DNA of 64,000 nt. Origin: Gordonia heveisoli. Its GTDB lineage: Bacteria > Actinomycetota > Actinomycetes > Mycobacteriales > Mycobacteriaceae. Both the position numbers and the translations under genes were made by a program. The notes beneath the pieces were generated by a model. The model did not search any database. It was not told where the DNA came from and was given only the letters and a program-made list of their open reading frames with translations. The stretch's first letter is position 1. Each line of letters begins with the position of its first letter. Shown here piece by piece: positions 33,976-43,093 of the stretch. Location: NCBI RefSeq assembly GCF_030315745.1, contig NZ_JASXSH010000017.1:1-64000 (forward strand). Direction: 5' to 3'.

Positions 33976-34782
33976 GTGGGTGATCTCGGAAAGTACGGTC
34001 CGTGGGCGGTTATCGCCGGCGGTTCAGAAGGTGTCGGGGCGTCCTTCGCCCGCCGACTTGCCGACGCGGGGATCAACCTCGTGCTCATCGCCCGCAAACC
34101 GGGTCCGCTGGCCGAGGTCGCCGACGAACTCGCCGACCGGGTCGAGGTTCGCGCCCTGTCCCTTGATCTCACGGCCGACGACGCGGTCGAACGGATCATC
34201 GCCGCCACCGCCGATCTCGACGTCGGCTTGCTTATCTACAACGCGGGTGCCAACAGTCATGGCGGCGGATTCCTGGACCGCGACTTCGACGGTTTCGTCT
34301 CGGCCATCGACCTCAACGTGAAGACCCCGCTGGCGCTGACCCACCACTTCGGCACCGCGATGCGGGCGGCCGGTCGCGGTGGCATCCTGCTCGTCGGTTC
34401 GCTGTCGGGATATATGGGCGGCTATGCCCAGAGCGTGTACGGCGGATCGAAGGCCTTCAGCCGGATCTTCGCCGAGTCGTTGTGGCTCGAATTGAGGGAC
34501 CACGGCGTCGATGTGCTCGAACTCGTCCTCGGCGTCACACGGACCCCGGCGATGGAACGCGCCGGACTCAACTTCGACATCCCGGGAATGAAGATCGCCG
34601 AACCCGACGACGTCGCGCGGGAAGGGCTCGCGCACCTCGCCGACGGGCCGGTGTGGGTCGCCGGTGACAACGCCCGGCAGGCGCAACGTCAGAGCGGTCC
34701 GGACCGGGCGGCACTGGTCCTCGGTACGCATGAGCACATGAAGAAGCTGCTGCCGCGTGAGGCGACGACACATGCCGGCTGA
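33976..34782 (+). CDS. Short-chain dehydrogenase/reductase
   Basis: A 268-residue SDR. GTG 33976 is chosen because GGCAAGGAG lies at the right distance and the Rossmann motif AVIAGGSEGVGASFARRL then begins near residue 11. The dinucleotide site is followed by NAGAN near residue 90 and the catalytic Ser and YGGSK (Tyr/Lys) near residues 140-160. NAD(P) is the cofactor. KstR control and proximity to ring genes suggest a hydroxysteroid or steroid CoA substrate; the exact one cannot be read. It overlaps the region of the next gene and is likely co-transcribed with the LLM and SnoaL genes. Confidence 0.85.
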   Translation: MGDLGKYGPWAVIAGGSEGVGASFARRLADAGINLVLIARKPGPLAEVADELADRVEVRALSLDLTADDAVERIIAATADLDVGLLIYNAGANSHGGGFLDRDFDGFVSAIDLNVKTPLALTHHFGTAMRAAGRGGILLVGSLSGYMGGYAQSVYGGSKAFSRIFAESLWLELRDHGVDVLELVLGVTRTPAMERAGLNFDIPGMKIAEPDDVAREGLAHLADGPVWVAGDNARQAQRQSGPDRAALVLGTHEHMKKLLPREATTHAG

Positions 34783-34795
34783 GTCGGGGGCCTCG

Positions 34796-35674
34796 ATGCG
34801 GGTGGGGATCGTGAGTCCGATCGTCACCCTGTTCCCCGGCGCCCATGCCGATTGGGAGGCCGACGCGGGTATCGCCGAACTCGCCGGTATCGCGGCCGAC
34901 GCGGACGCGCTCGGCTACGAGTTCCTCACCTGCAGCGAACATGTCGCGGTACCGACCGAGGTGGCCGCCACTCGGGGAGGAACCTACTGGGATCCGTTGT
35001 CCACCTTCGGTTTCCTCGCCGCGAGGACCAGTCGTATCCGGTTCGCCACCCAGGTGCTGGTGCTCGGCTATCACCATCCCCTGGAGATCGCCAAGCGCTA
35101 CGGAACCCTCGACCTGATCTCTGGTGGGCGATTGGTCCTGGGTGTCGGGGTCGGGTCGTTGCGTGCCGAATTCGATCTGCTCGGCGCCGAGTTCGACGGT
35201 CGCGGCGCACGGGCCGACGAAGCGATGGTCGCGCTCCGGGCGGCACTGTCCCAGCCCGAGCCCAGTCATCATGGCGAGTTCTACGAGTTCGACGACATCG
35301 TCGTACGACCACATGCTCTCGCGCCGCGGGTGCCGCTCTGGGTGGGTGGGCGCAGTGCCCGATCCCTGCGCCGCGCAATTGAACTCGGCGATGGTTGGGT
35401 GCCCTTCGCGCTGGGCCGGACCGAGCTGACCGCGATGCTCGCCGACCGTGAACTCCCGGCTGGATTCGACGTCGTCCTCACCGCGAGCGATCTCGATCCG
35501 ATCGCCGACGCCGACCGTACCCGTCACCGGCTCGGAACCCTGTCGCAGGCCGGTGCCACCGCCGTCGCGGCAGGCCTGCGCGCCACCTCGGCCGGGCACT
35601 ACCGCGAACAGTTGGCCGCGCTGGCCGAACTCGTCGACCTGACCGCACCGATCCGCCCGGGGGTGGCGTCATGA
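34796..35674 (+). CDS. Luciferase-like (F420-dependent type) oxidoreductase
   Basis: A protein of 292 residues from ATG 34796, behind GGGGG; ATG 34772, overlapping the SDR stop, is an alternative. The LLM fold motifs are MRVGIVSPIV (strand 1), YEFLTCSEHVAVP, RIRFATQVLVLGYHHPLEIAKRYGTLDLISGGRLVLGVGVG and VPLWVGGRS. This matches F420-dependent members of the TIGR03619-like group. M. tuberculosis has an LLM protein (Rv3520c) in its sterol regulon. The substrate is unknown; a redox step on a steroid-derived intermediate is inferred. Its stop overlaps the next start (ATGA). Confidence 0.82.
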   Translation: MRVGIVSPIVTLFPGAHADWEADAGIAELAGIAADADALGYEFLTCSEHVAVPTEVAATRGGTYWDPLSTFGFLAARTSRIRFATQVLVLGYHHPLEIAKRYGTLDLISGGRLVLGVGVGSLRAEFDLLGAEFDGRGARADEAMVALRAALSQPEPSHHGEFYEFDDIVVRPHALAPRVPLWVGGRSARSLRRAIELGDGWVPFALGRTELTAMLADRELPAGFDVVLTASDLDPIADADRTRHRLGTLSQAGATAVAAGLRATSAGHYREQLAALAELVDLTAPIRPGVAS

Positions 35675-36174
35675 ACGATCGACTGGCCGCACTCGAAGCC
35701 CGGCTGGGGGCACTCGAGGACGAACGCGCCATCCGTGACCTGATCTCCTCCTACGGTCCGCTCGTCGATGACGGAGCGGCCGACGAGGTGGCCGGGTTGT
35801 GGTCGGCGGACGGTGTTTACGACGTCGACGGTTACCGCATGGAGGGGCGTGGCGAGATCGCCGAGATGGTTCGCTCGGATCCCCATCGCACCCTCATCGC
35901 GCGCGGTTGTGCCCACTTCCAGGGGCCGGTCCATGTGACCGTCTCCGGTGACGCGGCCACCGCGGCGGGCTACTCCCTGCTGATCGTGCATCGGCCCGAC
36001 GGTTTCGGGGTGGCACGGGCGACCGCCCATCACTGGGAGTTGTCCCGCTCAGCGGACGGCTGGGAAGCGGTGGCCCGCACCAGCCGTGCGCTCGACGGTG
36101 AGGAATTCGCGCACGCGCTCGGCGCGGCCGCGGTGCGTGGGGAGTCGGTGCCGTGGCCGGATCGGGCCGGATGA
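35671..36174 (+). CDS. SnoaL/NTF2-like protein
   Basis: A 167-residue protein with an N-terminal helix (LAALEARLGALEDERAIRDLISSYGPLVDDG) and the cone-shaped SnoaL-like fold: LWSADGVYDVDGYRMEGRGEI, HFQGPVHVTVSGDAATAAGYS and TAHHWELSRSADGWEAVAR. Such proteins act as isomerases, dehydratases or hydroxylase partners on polycyclic ligands. Delta-5-3-ketosteroid isomerase has this fold, so a steroid ligand is plausible here but not shown. It is coupled to the LLM gene by an ATGA overlap and is the third gene of that unit. Confidence 0.8.
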   Translation: MNDRLAALEARLGALEDERAIRDLISSYGPLVDDGAADEVAGLWSADGVYDVDGYRMEGRGEIAEMVRSDPHRTLIARGCAHFQGPVHVTVSGDAATAAGYSLLIVHRPDGFGVARATAHHWELSRSADGWEAVARTSRALDGEEFAHALGAAAVRGESVPWPDRAG

Positions 36175-36332
36175 GTCCGGCGTGCCGATGTCGTGCCGAT
36201 GACTTTGGCGTCCCGGTGTGTGGACAGGTGCCGTTCGCGCGGTGCTGAATCCTCGTAGGGTCGCTGGCGAGCGCACGGTCCGCCCCAACGGTGGCCGGTC
36301 CCTCCCCAATCGTGACCCCATGCCCTAAACTA

Positions 36333-36346
36333 GAACACGTTCACCC
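36333..36346. promoter_or_regulatory. KstR operator (one mismatch) of hsaEGF
   Basis: TAGAACACGTTCAC matches TnnAACnnGTTnnA at all defined positions but the last (C for A). It lies 18 bases before the hsaE start, with AAGGAG between. The 190-base gap before hsaE otherwise shows only two copies of GTGCCGATG. Confidence 0.8.
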
Positions 36347-36364
36347 CGTTAAGGAGAGGCAGAA

Positions 36365-37150
36365 ATGGCGGTCGACCAGGCAATTCGCGAGAGTATCGCG
36401 GCCGACCTGTGGCAGGCGGAGCGGACGGCGCAGGCCATCGACAGGCCGTCGGACTCACATGATCTCGACGTCGTCGACGCCTATGAGATCCAGCTGATCA
36501 ACATCCGCCGTCGACTTGATGCCGGTGCGAAGATCGTCGGCCACAAGGTCGGACTCGCCTCCGAGGCGATGCAGAAGATGATGAACGTCGACGAACCCGA
36601 CTACGGTCATCTCCTCGACGAGATGAAGTACTTCGAAGATCGGCCGATCGACACCGCGACGCTGTGTTTCCCGCGGGTGGAGGTCGAGGTCGGTTTCATC
36701 CTGGGGGAGGATCTGCCGTCGGATGGTTGCACCAACGAGGACGTCGTCGCCGCGATCGAGTGGGTGGTCCCGTCGATCGAGCTGATCGACTCCCGGATCA
36801 AGGACTGGAAGATCACGCTGCCGGACACGATTGCCGACAACGCGTCGTCCTGCGGGTGGATCCTGGGTCAGGAGCGGGTGCCGCTGGCCGACCTCGACGT
36901 GGGCAACATCGACGCGACGCTGGAACGCAACGGCGAGATCGTGGCCAAGGGCAATTCCTCTGCAGTGCTGGGCAATCCGCTGAACTCGGTGTTCTTTCTC
37001 GCCCGCACGGTGGGGAAGTTCGGGGTGCAGCTCCGCAAGGGTGACGTGATCCTGCCGGGCACCGCGACCAAGGCCTTCGATATCGCGTCCGGCGACCACT
37101 TCGTCGCGGAGTTCGCCGACCTGGGTCGGGTCACCCTCGACTTCACCTGA
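36365..37150 (+). CDS. hsaE: 2-Hydroxypenta-2,4-dienoate hydratase HsaE
   Basis: A 261-residue enzyme, the same length I recall for mycobacterial HsaE. It contains IVGHKVGLASEAMQKMMNVDEPDYG, the metal-binding strand FPRVEVEVGFILGEDL with two Glu, and VLGNPLNSVFFLARTVGKFG. It hydrates 2-hydroxyhexa-2,4-dienoate released from the opened steroid A/B rings to 4-hydroxy-2-oxo acid, using a divalent metal. It is the first of three genes that take this fragment to pyruvate and propionyl-CoA. AAGGAG precedes ATG 36365, and a KstR site lies just upstream. Confidence 0.93.
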   Translation: MAVDQAIRESIAADLWQAERTAQAIDRPSDSHDLDVVDAYEIQLINIRRRLDAGAKIVGHKVGLASEAMQKMMNVDEPDYGHLLDEMKYFEDRPIDTATLCFPRVEVEVGFILGEDLPSDGCTNEDVVAAIEWVVPSIELIDSRIKDWKITLPDTIADNASSCGWILGQERVPLADLDVGNIDATLERNGEIVAKGNSSAVLGNPLNSVFFLARTVGKFGVQLRKGDVILPGTATKAFDIASGDHFVAEFADLGRVTLDFT

Positions 37151-37201
37151 CAGCAAACAGTTTTCGACAGACTTCAACCACACGAACCTGAGGAGGCGCG
37201 G

Positions 37202-38107
37202 ATGGCTGACAAGCTCACCGCCGCAATCATCGGATCGGGCAATATCGGCACCGACCTGATGTACAAGCTGGAACGATCCGACGTGATCGTGCCGCGATGG
37301 ATGGTCGGCATCGACGCCGCGTCCGAGGGCATGAAGCGTGCCGCCGATCATGGCCTGATCACGATGAGCGGGGGTGCCGACGAACTGCTCGCCTCCGAGG
37401 AGAAGCCCGACCTCATCTTCGAGGCGACCTCGGCCTATGTGCACCGCGAGTACGCGCCCAAGTACGAGGCCGCGGGCATCACCGCTATCGACCTGACTCC
37501 CGCGGCCGTGGGTCCGGCGGTCGTCCCGCCGGCCAACCTGCGTGAACATCTCGACGCGCCGAACACCAATATGATCACCTGTGGTGGCCAGGCCACCATC
37601 CCGATGGTGCACGCGGTCTCTTCGGTGGTACCGGTCCCTTATGCGGAGATCGTCGCGTCGGTCTCCTCGGAGTCGGCAGGCCCCGGTACCCGCGCGAATA
37701 TCGACGAGTTCACCAAGACCACCTCCCGTGGTATCGAGACCATCGGTGGCGCCGAACGCGGTAAGGCGATCATCATCCTCAACCCCGCCGATCCGCCGAT
37801 GATCATGCGCGACACCATCTTCTGCGCGATCCCCGAGGATGCTGACATCGATGCGATCGCGGCGTCGATCCATCAGCGGGAGAAGGATATCCAGGAGTAC
37901 GTGCCCGGCTACCGGCTGCTGCAGGACCCGCAGTTCGATCCGCCGAGCGCCATCAACGGCGGCATGGCACGGGTCAGCATCTTCGTCGAGGTCGAAGGTG
38001 CGGGCGACTTCCTGCCGCCGTATGCGGGCAACCTCGACATCATGACCGCGGCCGCAACCAAGGTGGGCGAGGAGATCGCCCGAAAGAAGCTGGGAGCACT
38101 GGTATGA
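37202..38107 (+). CDS. hsaG: Acylating (propion)aldehyde dehydrogenase HsaG
   Basis: A 301-residue enzyme with the NAD-binding start [19 protein letters not shown] and the catalytic Cys in [18 protein letters not shown] near residue 127. It converts propanal (or acetaldehyde) made by HsaF into the CoA ester with NAD and CoA. HsaG and HsaF form a channelling complex in characterised actinobacteria. The stop overlaps the hsaF start (ATGA), in keeping with matched synthesis of the partners. GAGGAGGCGCGG supplies the ribosome site. Confidence 0.94.
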   Translation: MADKLTAAIIGSGNIGTDLMYKLERSDVIVPRWMVGIDAASEGMKRAADHGLITMSGGADELLASEEKPDLIFEATSAYVHREYAPKYEAAGITAIDLTPAAVGPAVVPPANLREHLDAPNTNMITCGGQATIPMVHAVSSVVPVPYAEIVASVSSESAGPGTRANIDEFTKTTSRGIETIGGAERGKAIIILNPADPPMIMRDTIFCAIPEDADIDAIAASIHQREKDIQEYVPGYRLLQDPQFDPPSAINGGMARVSIFVEVEGAGDFLPPYAGNLDIMTAAATKVGEEIARKKLGALV

Positions 38108-39168
38108 GCGACCTCATGTCGAACGCGCGCACGTTCTCCGACACTCTCGACATCCGGATCACCGACTCGTCGTTGCGCGACGGCAGCCACCACAAGCGTC
38201 ACCAGTTCACCGAGGAGGACGTCCGCAGCATCGTCGGTGCGCTCGACGCGGCAGGCGTGCCGGTCATCGAGGTGACCCACGGTGACGGTCTCGGCGGGTC
38301 GTCGTTCAACTACGGATTCTCCAAAACGCCGGAGCAGCAGCTGATCAAGGCTGCCGCGGAGACGGCGAAGCAGGCGAAGATCGCCTTCCTGATGCTGCCC
38401 GGCCTGGGCACCAAGGACGACATCCGCGCCGCCCAGGACAACGGTGGGCAGATCTGCCGCATCGCCACCCACTGCACCGAGGCCGACGTGTCCATCCAGC
38501 ATTTCGGGCTGGCACGTGACCTCGGGCTGGAGACGGTGGGCTTCCTGATGATGAGCCACAGCCAGCCGCCCGAGGTGCTCGCCAAGCAGGCCCGCATCAT
38601 GGCCGACGCCGGTTGTCAGTGCGTCTACGTCGTCGACTCGGCGGGTGCGCTGGTACTCGAACAGGTCTCCGACCGGGTGGCCGCGGTCCGCGCCGAACTC
38701 GGCGACGATGCCCAGATCGGCTTCCACGGTCACGAGAATCTCGATGTGGCGGTGGCCAACTCGATTCTCGCGATCCGTGCGGGCGCACAGCAGATCGACG
38801 GCTCCATCCGCCGGTTCGGTGCCGGTGCGGGTAACACGCCGACGGAGGCATTCGTCGGGGTCTGCGACAAGCTGGGCATCAAGACCGGTATCGATTTCAT
38901 GAAGATCGCCGATGCCGCGCAGGATGTGGTCCGTCCGGTCATGCCGTCGGAATGTCTCGTCGATCGCTCGGCGATGATGATGGGGTACGCGGGCTGCTAC
39001 AGCTCCTTCCTCAAGCACGCCGAAGGCCACGCCGAGAAGTACGGTGTCCCAGCCGCGGCGATCCTCATCGAGGCGGGCAACCGCAAACTGGTCGGCGGGC
39101 AGGAAGATCAGCTCATCGACATCGCCCTGGAACTGCGCAAGAAGCAGGATGCCAACGCCGGGGTATGA
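38104..39168 (+). CDS. hsaF: 4-Hydroxy-2-oxoacid aldolase HsaF
   Basis: A 354-residue DRE-TIM metalloenzyme. [17 protein letters not shown] near residue 20 holds the catalytic Arg and metal-ligand Asp, and [16 protein letters not shown] near residue 202 gives the HxH metal ligands. The C-terminal region ([19 protein letters not shown]) is the HsaG-contact domain of the family. It splits 4-hydroxy-2-oxohexanoate into pyruvate and propanal, passing the aldehyde to HsaG. It closes the sterol locus and is followed by a hairpin. Confidence 0.94.
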   Translation: MSDLMSNARTFSDTLDIRITDSSLRDGSHHKRHQFTEEDVRSIVGALDAAGVPVIEVTHGDGLGGSSFNYGFSKTPEQQLIKAAAETAKQAKIAFLMLPGLGTKDDIRAAQDNGGQICRIATHCTEADVSIQHFGLARDLGLETVGFLMMSHSQPPEVLAKQARIMADAGCQCVYVVDSAGALVLEQVSDRVAAVRAELGDDAQIGFHGHENLDVAVANSILAIRAGAQQIDGSIRRFGAGAGNTPTEAFVGVCDKLGIKTGIDFMKIADAAQDVVRPVMPSECLVDRSAMMMGYAGCYSSFLKHAEGHAEKYGVPAAAILIEAGNRKLVGGQEDQLIDIALELRKKQDANAGV

Positions 39169-39186
39169 ATTCGCCGCACCGGTTGA

Positions 39187-39222
39187 GCCGATGTCGGATG
39201 GCCCACGCCATCCGGCATCGGC
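39187..39222 (+). terminator. Hairpin terminator after hsaF
   Basis: Fifteen-base arms (39187-39201 and 39208-39222) pair with one G-U and a six-base loop, followed by CTCTCTTGTTGTC, a partial U-rich run. It separates the sterol locus from the second catabolic set. Confidence 0.85.
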
Positions 39223-39288
39223 CTCTCTTGTTGTCGCGGGTGCCGCGTTCCCGAAGAGTGGTTCCGGGCTTTCGAGCCTCGGATCCAC

Positions 39289-39302
39289 ATGGTTAACTAC
39301 GT
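39289..39302 (+). promoter_or_regulatory. Candidate operator of the second regulon, copy 1
   Basis: ATGGTTAACTACGT shares GnTAACTACGT with the copy at 47669 and differs in the first three bases. It lies 27 bases before the acyl-CoA dehydrogenase start. The overlapping GGTTA (39291) and TAACC (39307) make a wider inverted repeat. Confidence 0.6.
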
Positions 39303-39329
39303 GTAATAACCTTTCGACGGGAGAGCGGG

Positions 39330-40391
39330 ATGGACTTCGCGCTGAGTACGGAGCAGCAGGACCTGGCTGACGCCGAGCGCTCCTGGCTGGTCAAACACGA
39401 TCCGATCCTCGCCCGGCGAGAGTCGATCGACGATGTCCCGGCCCCCATCCCGGCCGCCGCCCGCAAACATGTCGTCGAATCCGGGCTGGCGAGCCTGCTG
39501 ACCGATGAGGTCGGCGCCACACACGTCGATCTGCTGGTGATCGTGGAAGCGCACGGATGGGCGGGTAGCGCGCTTCCGGTCGCAGAACTGGCGATCGCCG
39601 CCGCGGCGCTCGAGGCCATCGACGATCCGCACTGGGCGGAGGTGGCGGCCGGAGAGCAGGTTGCCATCCCGGTGTTGTCGCCACGAACCGATTCGCTGGC
39701 CGTGGAGGTGGTCGGCGGCGGTCTGCGGCTCCGTGGAACCACGGCGCCGGCCGCCGGTTTGGCCGATGCGGAGCGGATCGTCCTGCTGGCGCGTACCGCC
39801 GACGGGACCGACGTCGCCGCGGCGATCCCGGTGGCCGACGCGGGTATCCGGATGCTCGACACCCTGGATCTCACCCGTTCCTGGGGTGTCGCCGACCTCG
39901 ACTGCACCGTCGCCGACTGGGCGGAACTCCCGGCGGGCGAATCGTCCCGCCTGGCCGATCAGCTCGCCACGCACCGGGCGATCGATGCGCTCGGTGCCGC
40001 CGACCGTCTGCTGCAGATGACCGTCGACTATGCGGGGCAGCGCACCCAATTCGACCGGCCCATCGGATCATTTCAGGCGGTCAAGCATCATCTCGCCAAT
40101 ATGGCGCTCGGCGTCGAGGCCTCCCGCTCGGTGCTGTGGGCGGCGGCTGTCGCACTCGACGAGGAGGACGGCCCGGACGGCGCGGGCACCCGGGCGCGAG
40201 CCGTGTCGGCCGCGGTCGCCTACGCGTGCAAGGCGACCTCGCAGGTGGCCCAACTCGCGTTGCAGGTACACGGCGGCATCGGCTTCACCTGGGAACACGA
40301 CGTCCATCTGCTCATCCGCCGGATCAAGGTCGACGAACTGCTCGACGGTTCGGTCGCCGATCATCGCCGACGTCTGGTCGCGCTGAGCTGA
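39330..40391 (+). CDS. Acyl-CoA dehydrogenase, non-catalytic alpha-type subunit
   Basis: A 353-residue protein behind GACGGGAGAGCGGG. It has the alpha-subunit marks YAGQRTQFDRPIGSFQAVKHHLAN and LQVHGGIGFTWEHDVHLLIRR, and the helix that holds the catalytic Glu in beta subunits reads HRAIDALGAADRLLQM without Glu. By analogy with ChsE1, it should need a beta partner. The best candidate in the window is the orphan beta-type gene at 46427, which carries all motifs that this one lacks. It is the first gene of the second catabolic set and has a candidate GntR-type operator 27 bases upstream. Confidence 0.85.
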   Translation: MDFALSTEQQDLADAERSWLVKHDPILARRESIDDVPAPIPAAARKHVVESGLASLLTDEVGATHVDLLVIVEAHGWAGSALPVAELAIAAAALEAIDDPHWAEVAAGEQVAIPVLSPRTDSLAVEVVGGGLRLRGTTAPAAGLADAERIVLLARTADGTDVAAAIPVADAGIRMLDTLDLTRSWGVADLDCTVADWAELPAGESSRLADQLATHRAIDALGAADRLLQMTVDYAGQRTQFDRPIGSFQAVKHHLANMALGVEASRSVLWAAAVALDEEDGPDGAGTRARAVSAAVAYACKATSQVAQLALQVHGGIGFTWEHDVHLLIRRIKVDELLDGSVADHRRRLVALS

Positions 40392-40450
40392 CCCGCGCCA
40401 CCCGTCCCACTGAGCGCCGTCGACGAGGGCGGCACACTACGCTCGTCGTT

Positions 40451-41257
40451 GTGTCCACCGAGCCGGAACGACTGCGCCGCACTCTCGCCGTCGACGGTGG
40501 TGTACGGACACCGAAGGCCGCCGAACAGATAGCCGGACGCCTGCGCGGGCAGATCGTCCGGGGCGAGGTGGTGCCGGGATCGATGCTCAAATCGGAGAAG
40601 GAACTCCTCGCCGATTTCGGGGTATCGCGGCCCACCCTACGCGAGGCCTTCCGCATTCTGGAGAGCGAAGGTCTGATCGTCGTCGTCACCGGCGCCCGGG
40701 GCGGTGCTCGGGTGCAGATGCCCGACCTCGCGTCGTCATCACGTCAGATCGGCTACTACCTGCAGATCAAGCAGACGACCATGGCCGATCTCCTCGAGGC
40801 GCGGACCGAGTTCGAGCCGACCTGCGCACGACTACTCGCACAACGGCATACGCTCGCGGCACTCGCGCAGTTGGAGGAATGTCTGGCTGCGATGCGGGTC
40901 ATCGCCGCGGCCGGCTTCGGTTCGCCGTCCGCCTTTGTGGACTGGGTGGACCTGACGCGGAATTTTCACGAACTGATCGCCGAGAACTGTGGGAACAACA
41001 CGCTTGCCGTGCAGGCCAGGGCGCTGGGGGAGATTCTGCGTGCGCACTATCGAATCAGTCTGCGATCGGCCAACTTCCGGCCGAGTTCTCCGGATACCGG
41101 TGCCGAGGTGATCGCCGACTATGCGGCGCTGCTGGAGCTGGTTCGAGCTCGCGACGGTGCCGGCGCACAACGCCACTGGCGTGAGCATCTGCTGCGCGCC
41201 GCGGAACTGACCTTCCGCAACCAGGATCGGAATACCATCATCAATCTTGTCGACTGA
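40451..41257 (+). CDS. GntR-family (FCD/FadR-type) regulator, first of two
   Basis: A 268-residue regulator from GTG 40451. The N-terminal winged helix reads RLRGQIVRGEVVPGSMLKSE, then LLADFGVSRPTLREAFRILESEGLIVV and the wing TGARGGARV. The C-terminal FCD ligand domain is helical with the typical metal-site His (NFHELIAENCGNNTL and ARDGAGAQRHWREHL). TACGCT at 40438-40443 ends seven bases before the GTG, so a leaderless transcript is likely. It probably senses an acyl-CoA or acid of the pathway. It shares the RTPKAAE/RTPKTAE start pattern with the regulator at 43094. Confidence 0.9.
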   Translation: MSTEPERLRRTLAVDGGVRTPKAAEQIAGRLRGQIVRGEVVPGSMLKSEKELLADFGVSRPTLREAFRILESEGLIVVVTGARGGARVQMPDLASSSRQIGYYLQIKQTTMADLLEARTEFEPTCARLLAQRHTLAALAQLEECLAAMRVIAAAGFGSPSAFVDWVDLTRNFHELIAENCGNNTLAVQARALGEILRAHYRISLRSANFRPSSPDTGAEVIADYAALLELVRARDGAGAQRHWREHLLRAAELTFRNQDRNTIINLVD

Positions 41258-41370
41258 GTGGGACGAAATCCCCCGATGGTCCCAACGGGACCCGGGAATC
41301 GCTAACTTGGATATATAACTCGGTGAATGCCCTCGGCGGATTGGGCGCCACCGGAAGACCAGGAGGATCG

Positions 41371-43023
41371 GTGACGAGCGCGTCGGGTCGACCACTACCC
41401 CAACCGACACTGCGATCGGCGGAGTTCTGGGCGTCGGGTGCCGATGGCAAACTACGGATCGCGAAATGCCAGGCGTGTGGCCGGTTTACGAACCCACGGC
41501 CGGCGATGTGTCCGCACTGCCGAAGTCGCGACGTGATCATGACGCCGGTGTCCGGCCGGGGTACTGTAGTCGCGGTCACCGTCAACGAACAGCAGTGGCT
41601 GCCGACGATGAAGCCGCCCTACGTCATCGCAATCGTTGCGCTGGAAGAAGATTCGGCCGCCCGGCTGACTACCGACATCGTCGGCTGCGAGGCGGACGCC
41701 GTACACATCGGTGCGCGCGTCCGGGTCGTGTTCGAGCAGGGGGCCGACGACATCTGGATCCCGCTCTTCGAACTGGATCCCGACGCGACCGTTCCGGGGC
41801 CGATACCTGAACCGGAGGATGTCGCCACGCGCGTGCGGCCGATGGCATCTCCACGAAAATTCGAGGCCGACGTGGCGATCACCGGCATCGGGCAGTCCCG
41901 GGTCGGTCGTCGGCTCATGGTCGATCCACTGTCGCTGACCGTCGACGCATGCGAGGCGGCCATCGCCGACGCGGGCCTGAGCTTCGCCGACATCGACGGT
42001 TTGGCAACCTACCCGGGCGGGGCGATCGGTGGCGGGCTGACCGAAGGCGGCACGATGGCCGTCGAGGAAGTGCTGCGCATCCGTCCGACCTGGGTCAGTG
42101 GCGGCAACGAGTTTCCCGGGCAGAACGGGTCGATCATGGCCGCGATGCTGGCGGTGTCGTCCGGGTTGTGCCGACACGTGCTCTGCTATCGCACGGTGTG
42201 GGAGTCCAGTCATGCGGCGCTGGTCCGCGACGGGAGATGGGAGGCGTCGTCGGCGCGCGCCACCGCCATGCTCGAACATCGCGCACCATACGGCGCGATG
42301 TCGCCGGCCAACTGGATTGCTTTGTGCGCCAGCAACTACTTCCACACCTACGGCGGTGATCGTAAGACGCTGGGCGCGATCGCGGTCAACGCGCGAACCC
42401 ATGCGGCGGCCAATCCCGAAGCGGTGTATCGGGATCCGATCACACTGGACGACTATTTCGCCGCGCGGATGGTCTCGAGTCCGTTCGGACTCTACGACTG
42501 TGACGTGCCGGTCGACGGTGCGGTCGCGGTCATCGTGTCGGCGGCGGAGACAGCCGTCGACCGGCCGCATCCAGCGGTCTTCGTCGAAGCCGTCGGCACA
42601 CAGATCACCGAGACGCTGTCCTGGGATCAGGGGACGCTGACCCACCTGCCGCAGTCACTCGGACCCTCCGCGCACCTGTGGACCCGAACCGACTTCCGCC
42701 CGGACGATGTCGACGTCGCGCTGCTCTACGACGGCTTCACCTTCAACGCGCTGTCCTGGCTGGAGGCGCTGGGATTCTGCGAGTTCGGCGGAGCGGGCGA
42801 CTTCATCGGCGATGGTGCGGCCATCGCACTGGGGGGCCGCTTGCCGGTGAACCCGCACGGCGGACAGTTGTCGGCCGGACGGCTGCATGGCTACGGCTTC
42901 TTCCGAGAGGCCGTGCTCCAACTACGTCATCAGGCGGTCGGTCGCCAGGTCGCCGATGCGCGGCTGGCAGTGGTCACCGCCGGGGGTGGTGTGCCATCGG
43001 GTGCATTGTTGCTACGCAGCTGA
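41371..43023 (+). CDS. DUF35 (zinc ribbon/OB) fused to an Ltp2-like thiolase-fold aldolase
   Basis: A 550-residue protein. GTG 41371 is chosen for the AGGAGG five bases before it; the frame is open from 41323. Residues ~25-140 are DUF35: a zinc ribbon with Cys33/Cys36 and Cys47/Cys50 (KCQACGRF and MCPHC) then an OB fold (GTVVAVTVNEQQW). Residues ~165-550 resemble Ltp2: VAITGIGQSRVGRRL, VALLYDGFTFNALSWLEALGFC, PVNPHGGQLSAGRLHGYG and VVTAGGGVPSGALL. In sterol catabolism Ltp2 needs the DUF35 domain of ChsH2 as a separate chain; here both are on one chain. Retro-aldol cleavage of a beta-hydroxyacyl-CoA is inferred; the substrate is unknown. Confidence 0.88.
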   Translation: MTSASGRPLPQPTLRSAEFWASGADGKLRIAKCQACGRFTNPRPAMCPHCRSRDVIMTPVSGRGTVVAVTVNEQQWLPTMKPPYVIAIVALEEDSAARLTTDIVGCEADAVHIGARVRVVFEQGADDIWIPLFELDPDATVPGPIPEPEDVATRVRPMASPRKFEADVAITGIGQSRVGRRLMVDPLSLTVDACEAAIADAGLSFADIDGLATYPGGAIGGGLTEGGTMAVEEVLRIRPTWVSGGNEFPGQNGSIMAAMLAVSSGLCRHVLCYRTVWESSHAALVRDGRWEASSARATAMLEHRAPYGAMSPANWIALCASNYFHTYGGDRKTLGAIAVNARTHAAANPEAVYRDPITLDDYFAARMVSSPFGLYDCDVPVDGAVAVIVSAAETAVDRPHPAVFVEAVGTQITETLSWDQGTLTHLPQSLGPSAHLWTRTDFRPDDVDVALLYDGFTFNALSWLEALGFCEFGGAGDFIGDGAAIALGGRLPVNPHGGQLSAGRLHGYGFFREAVLQLRHQAVGRQVADARLAVVTAGGGVPSGALLLRS

Positions 43024-43093
43024 CACGCGCCGGGCCGGCTGTGTAGGTGCGGTAGTTTAGACAAGTGAACGTTGTTGACGAGAGGACGCCGAC

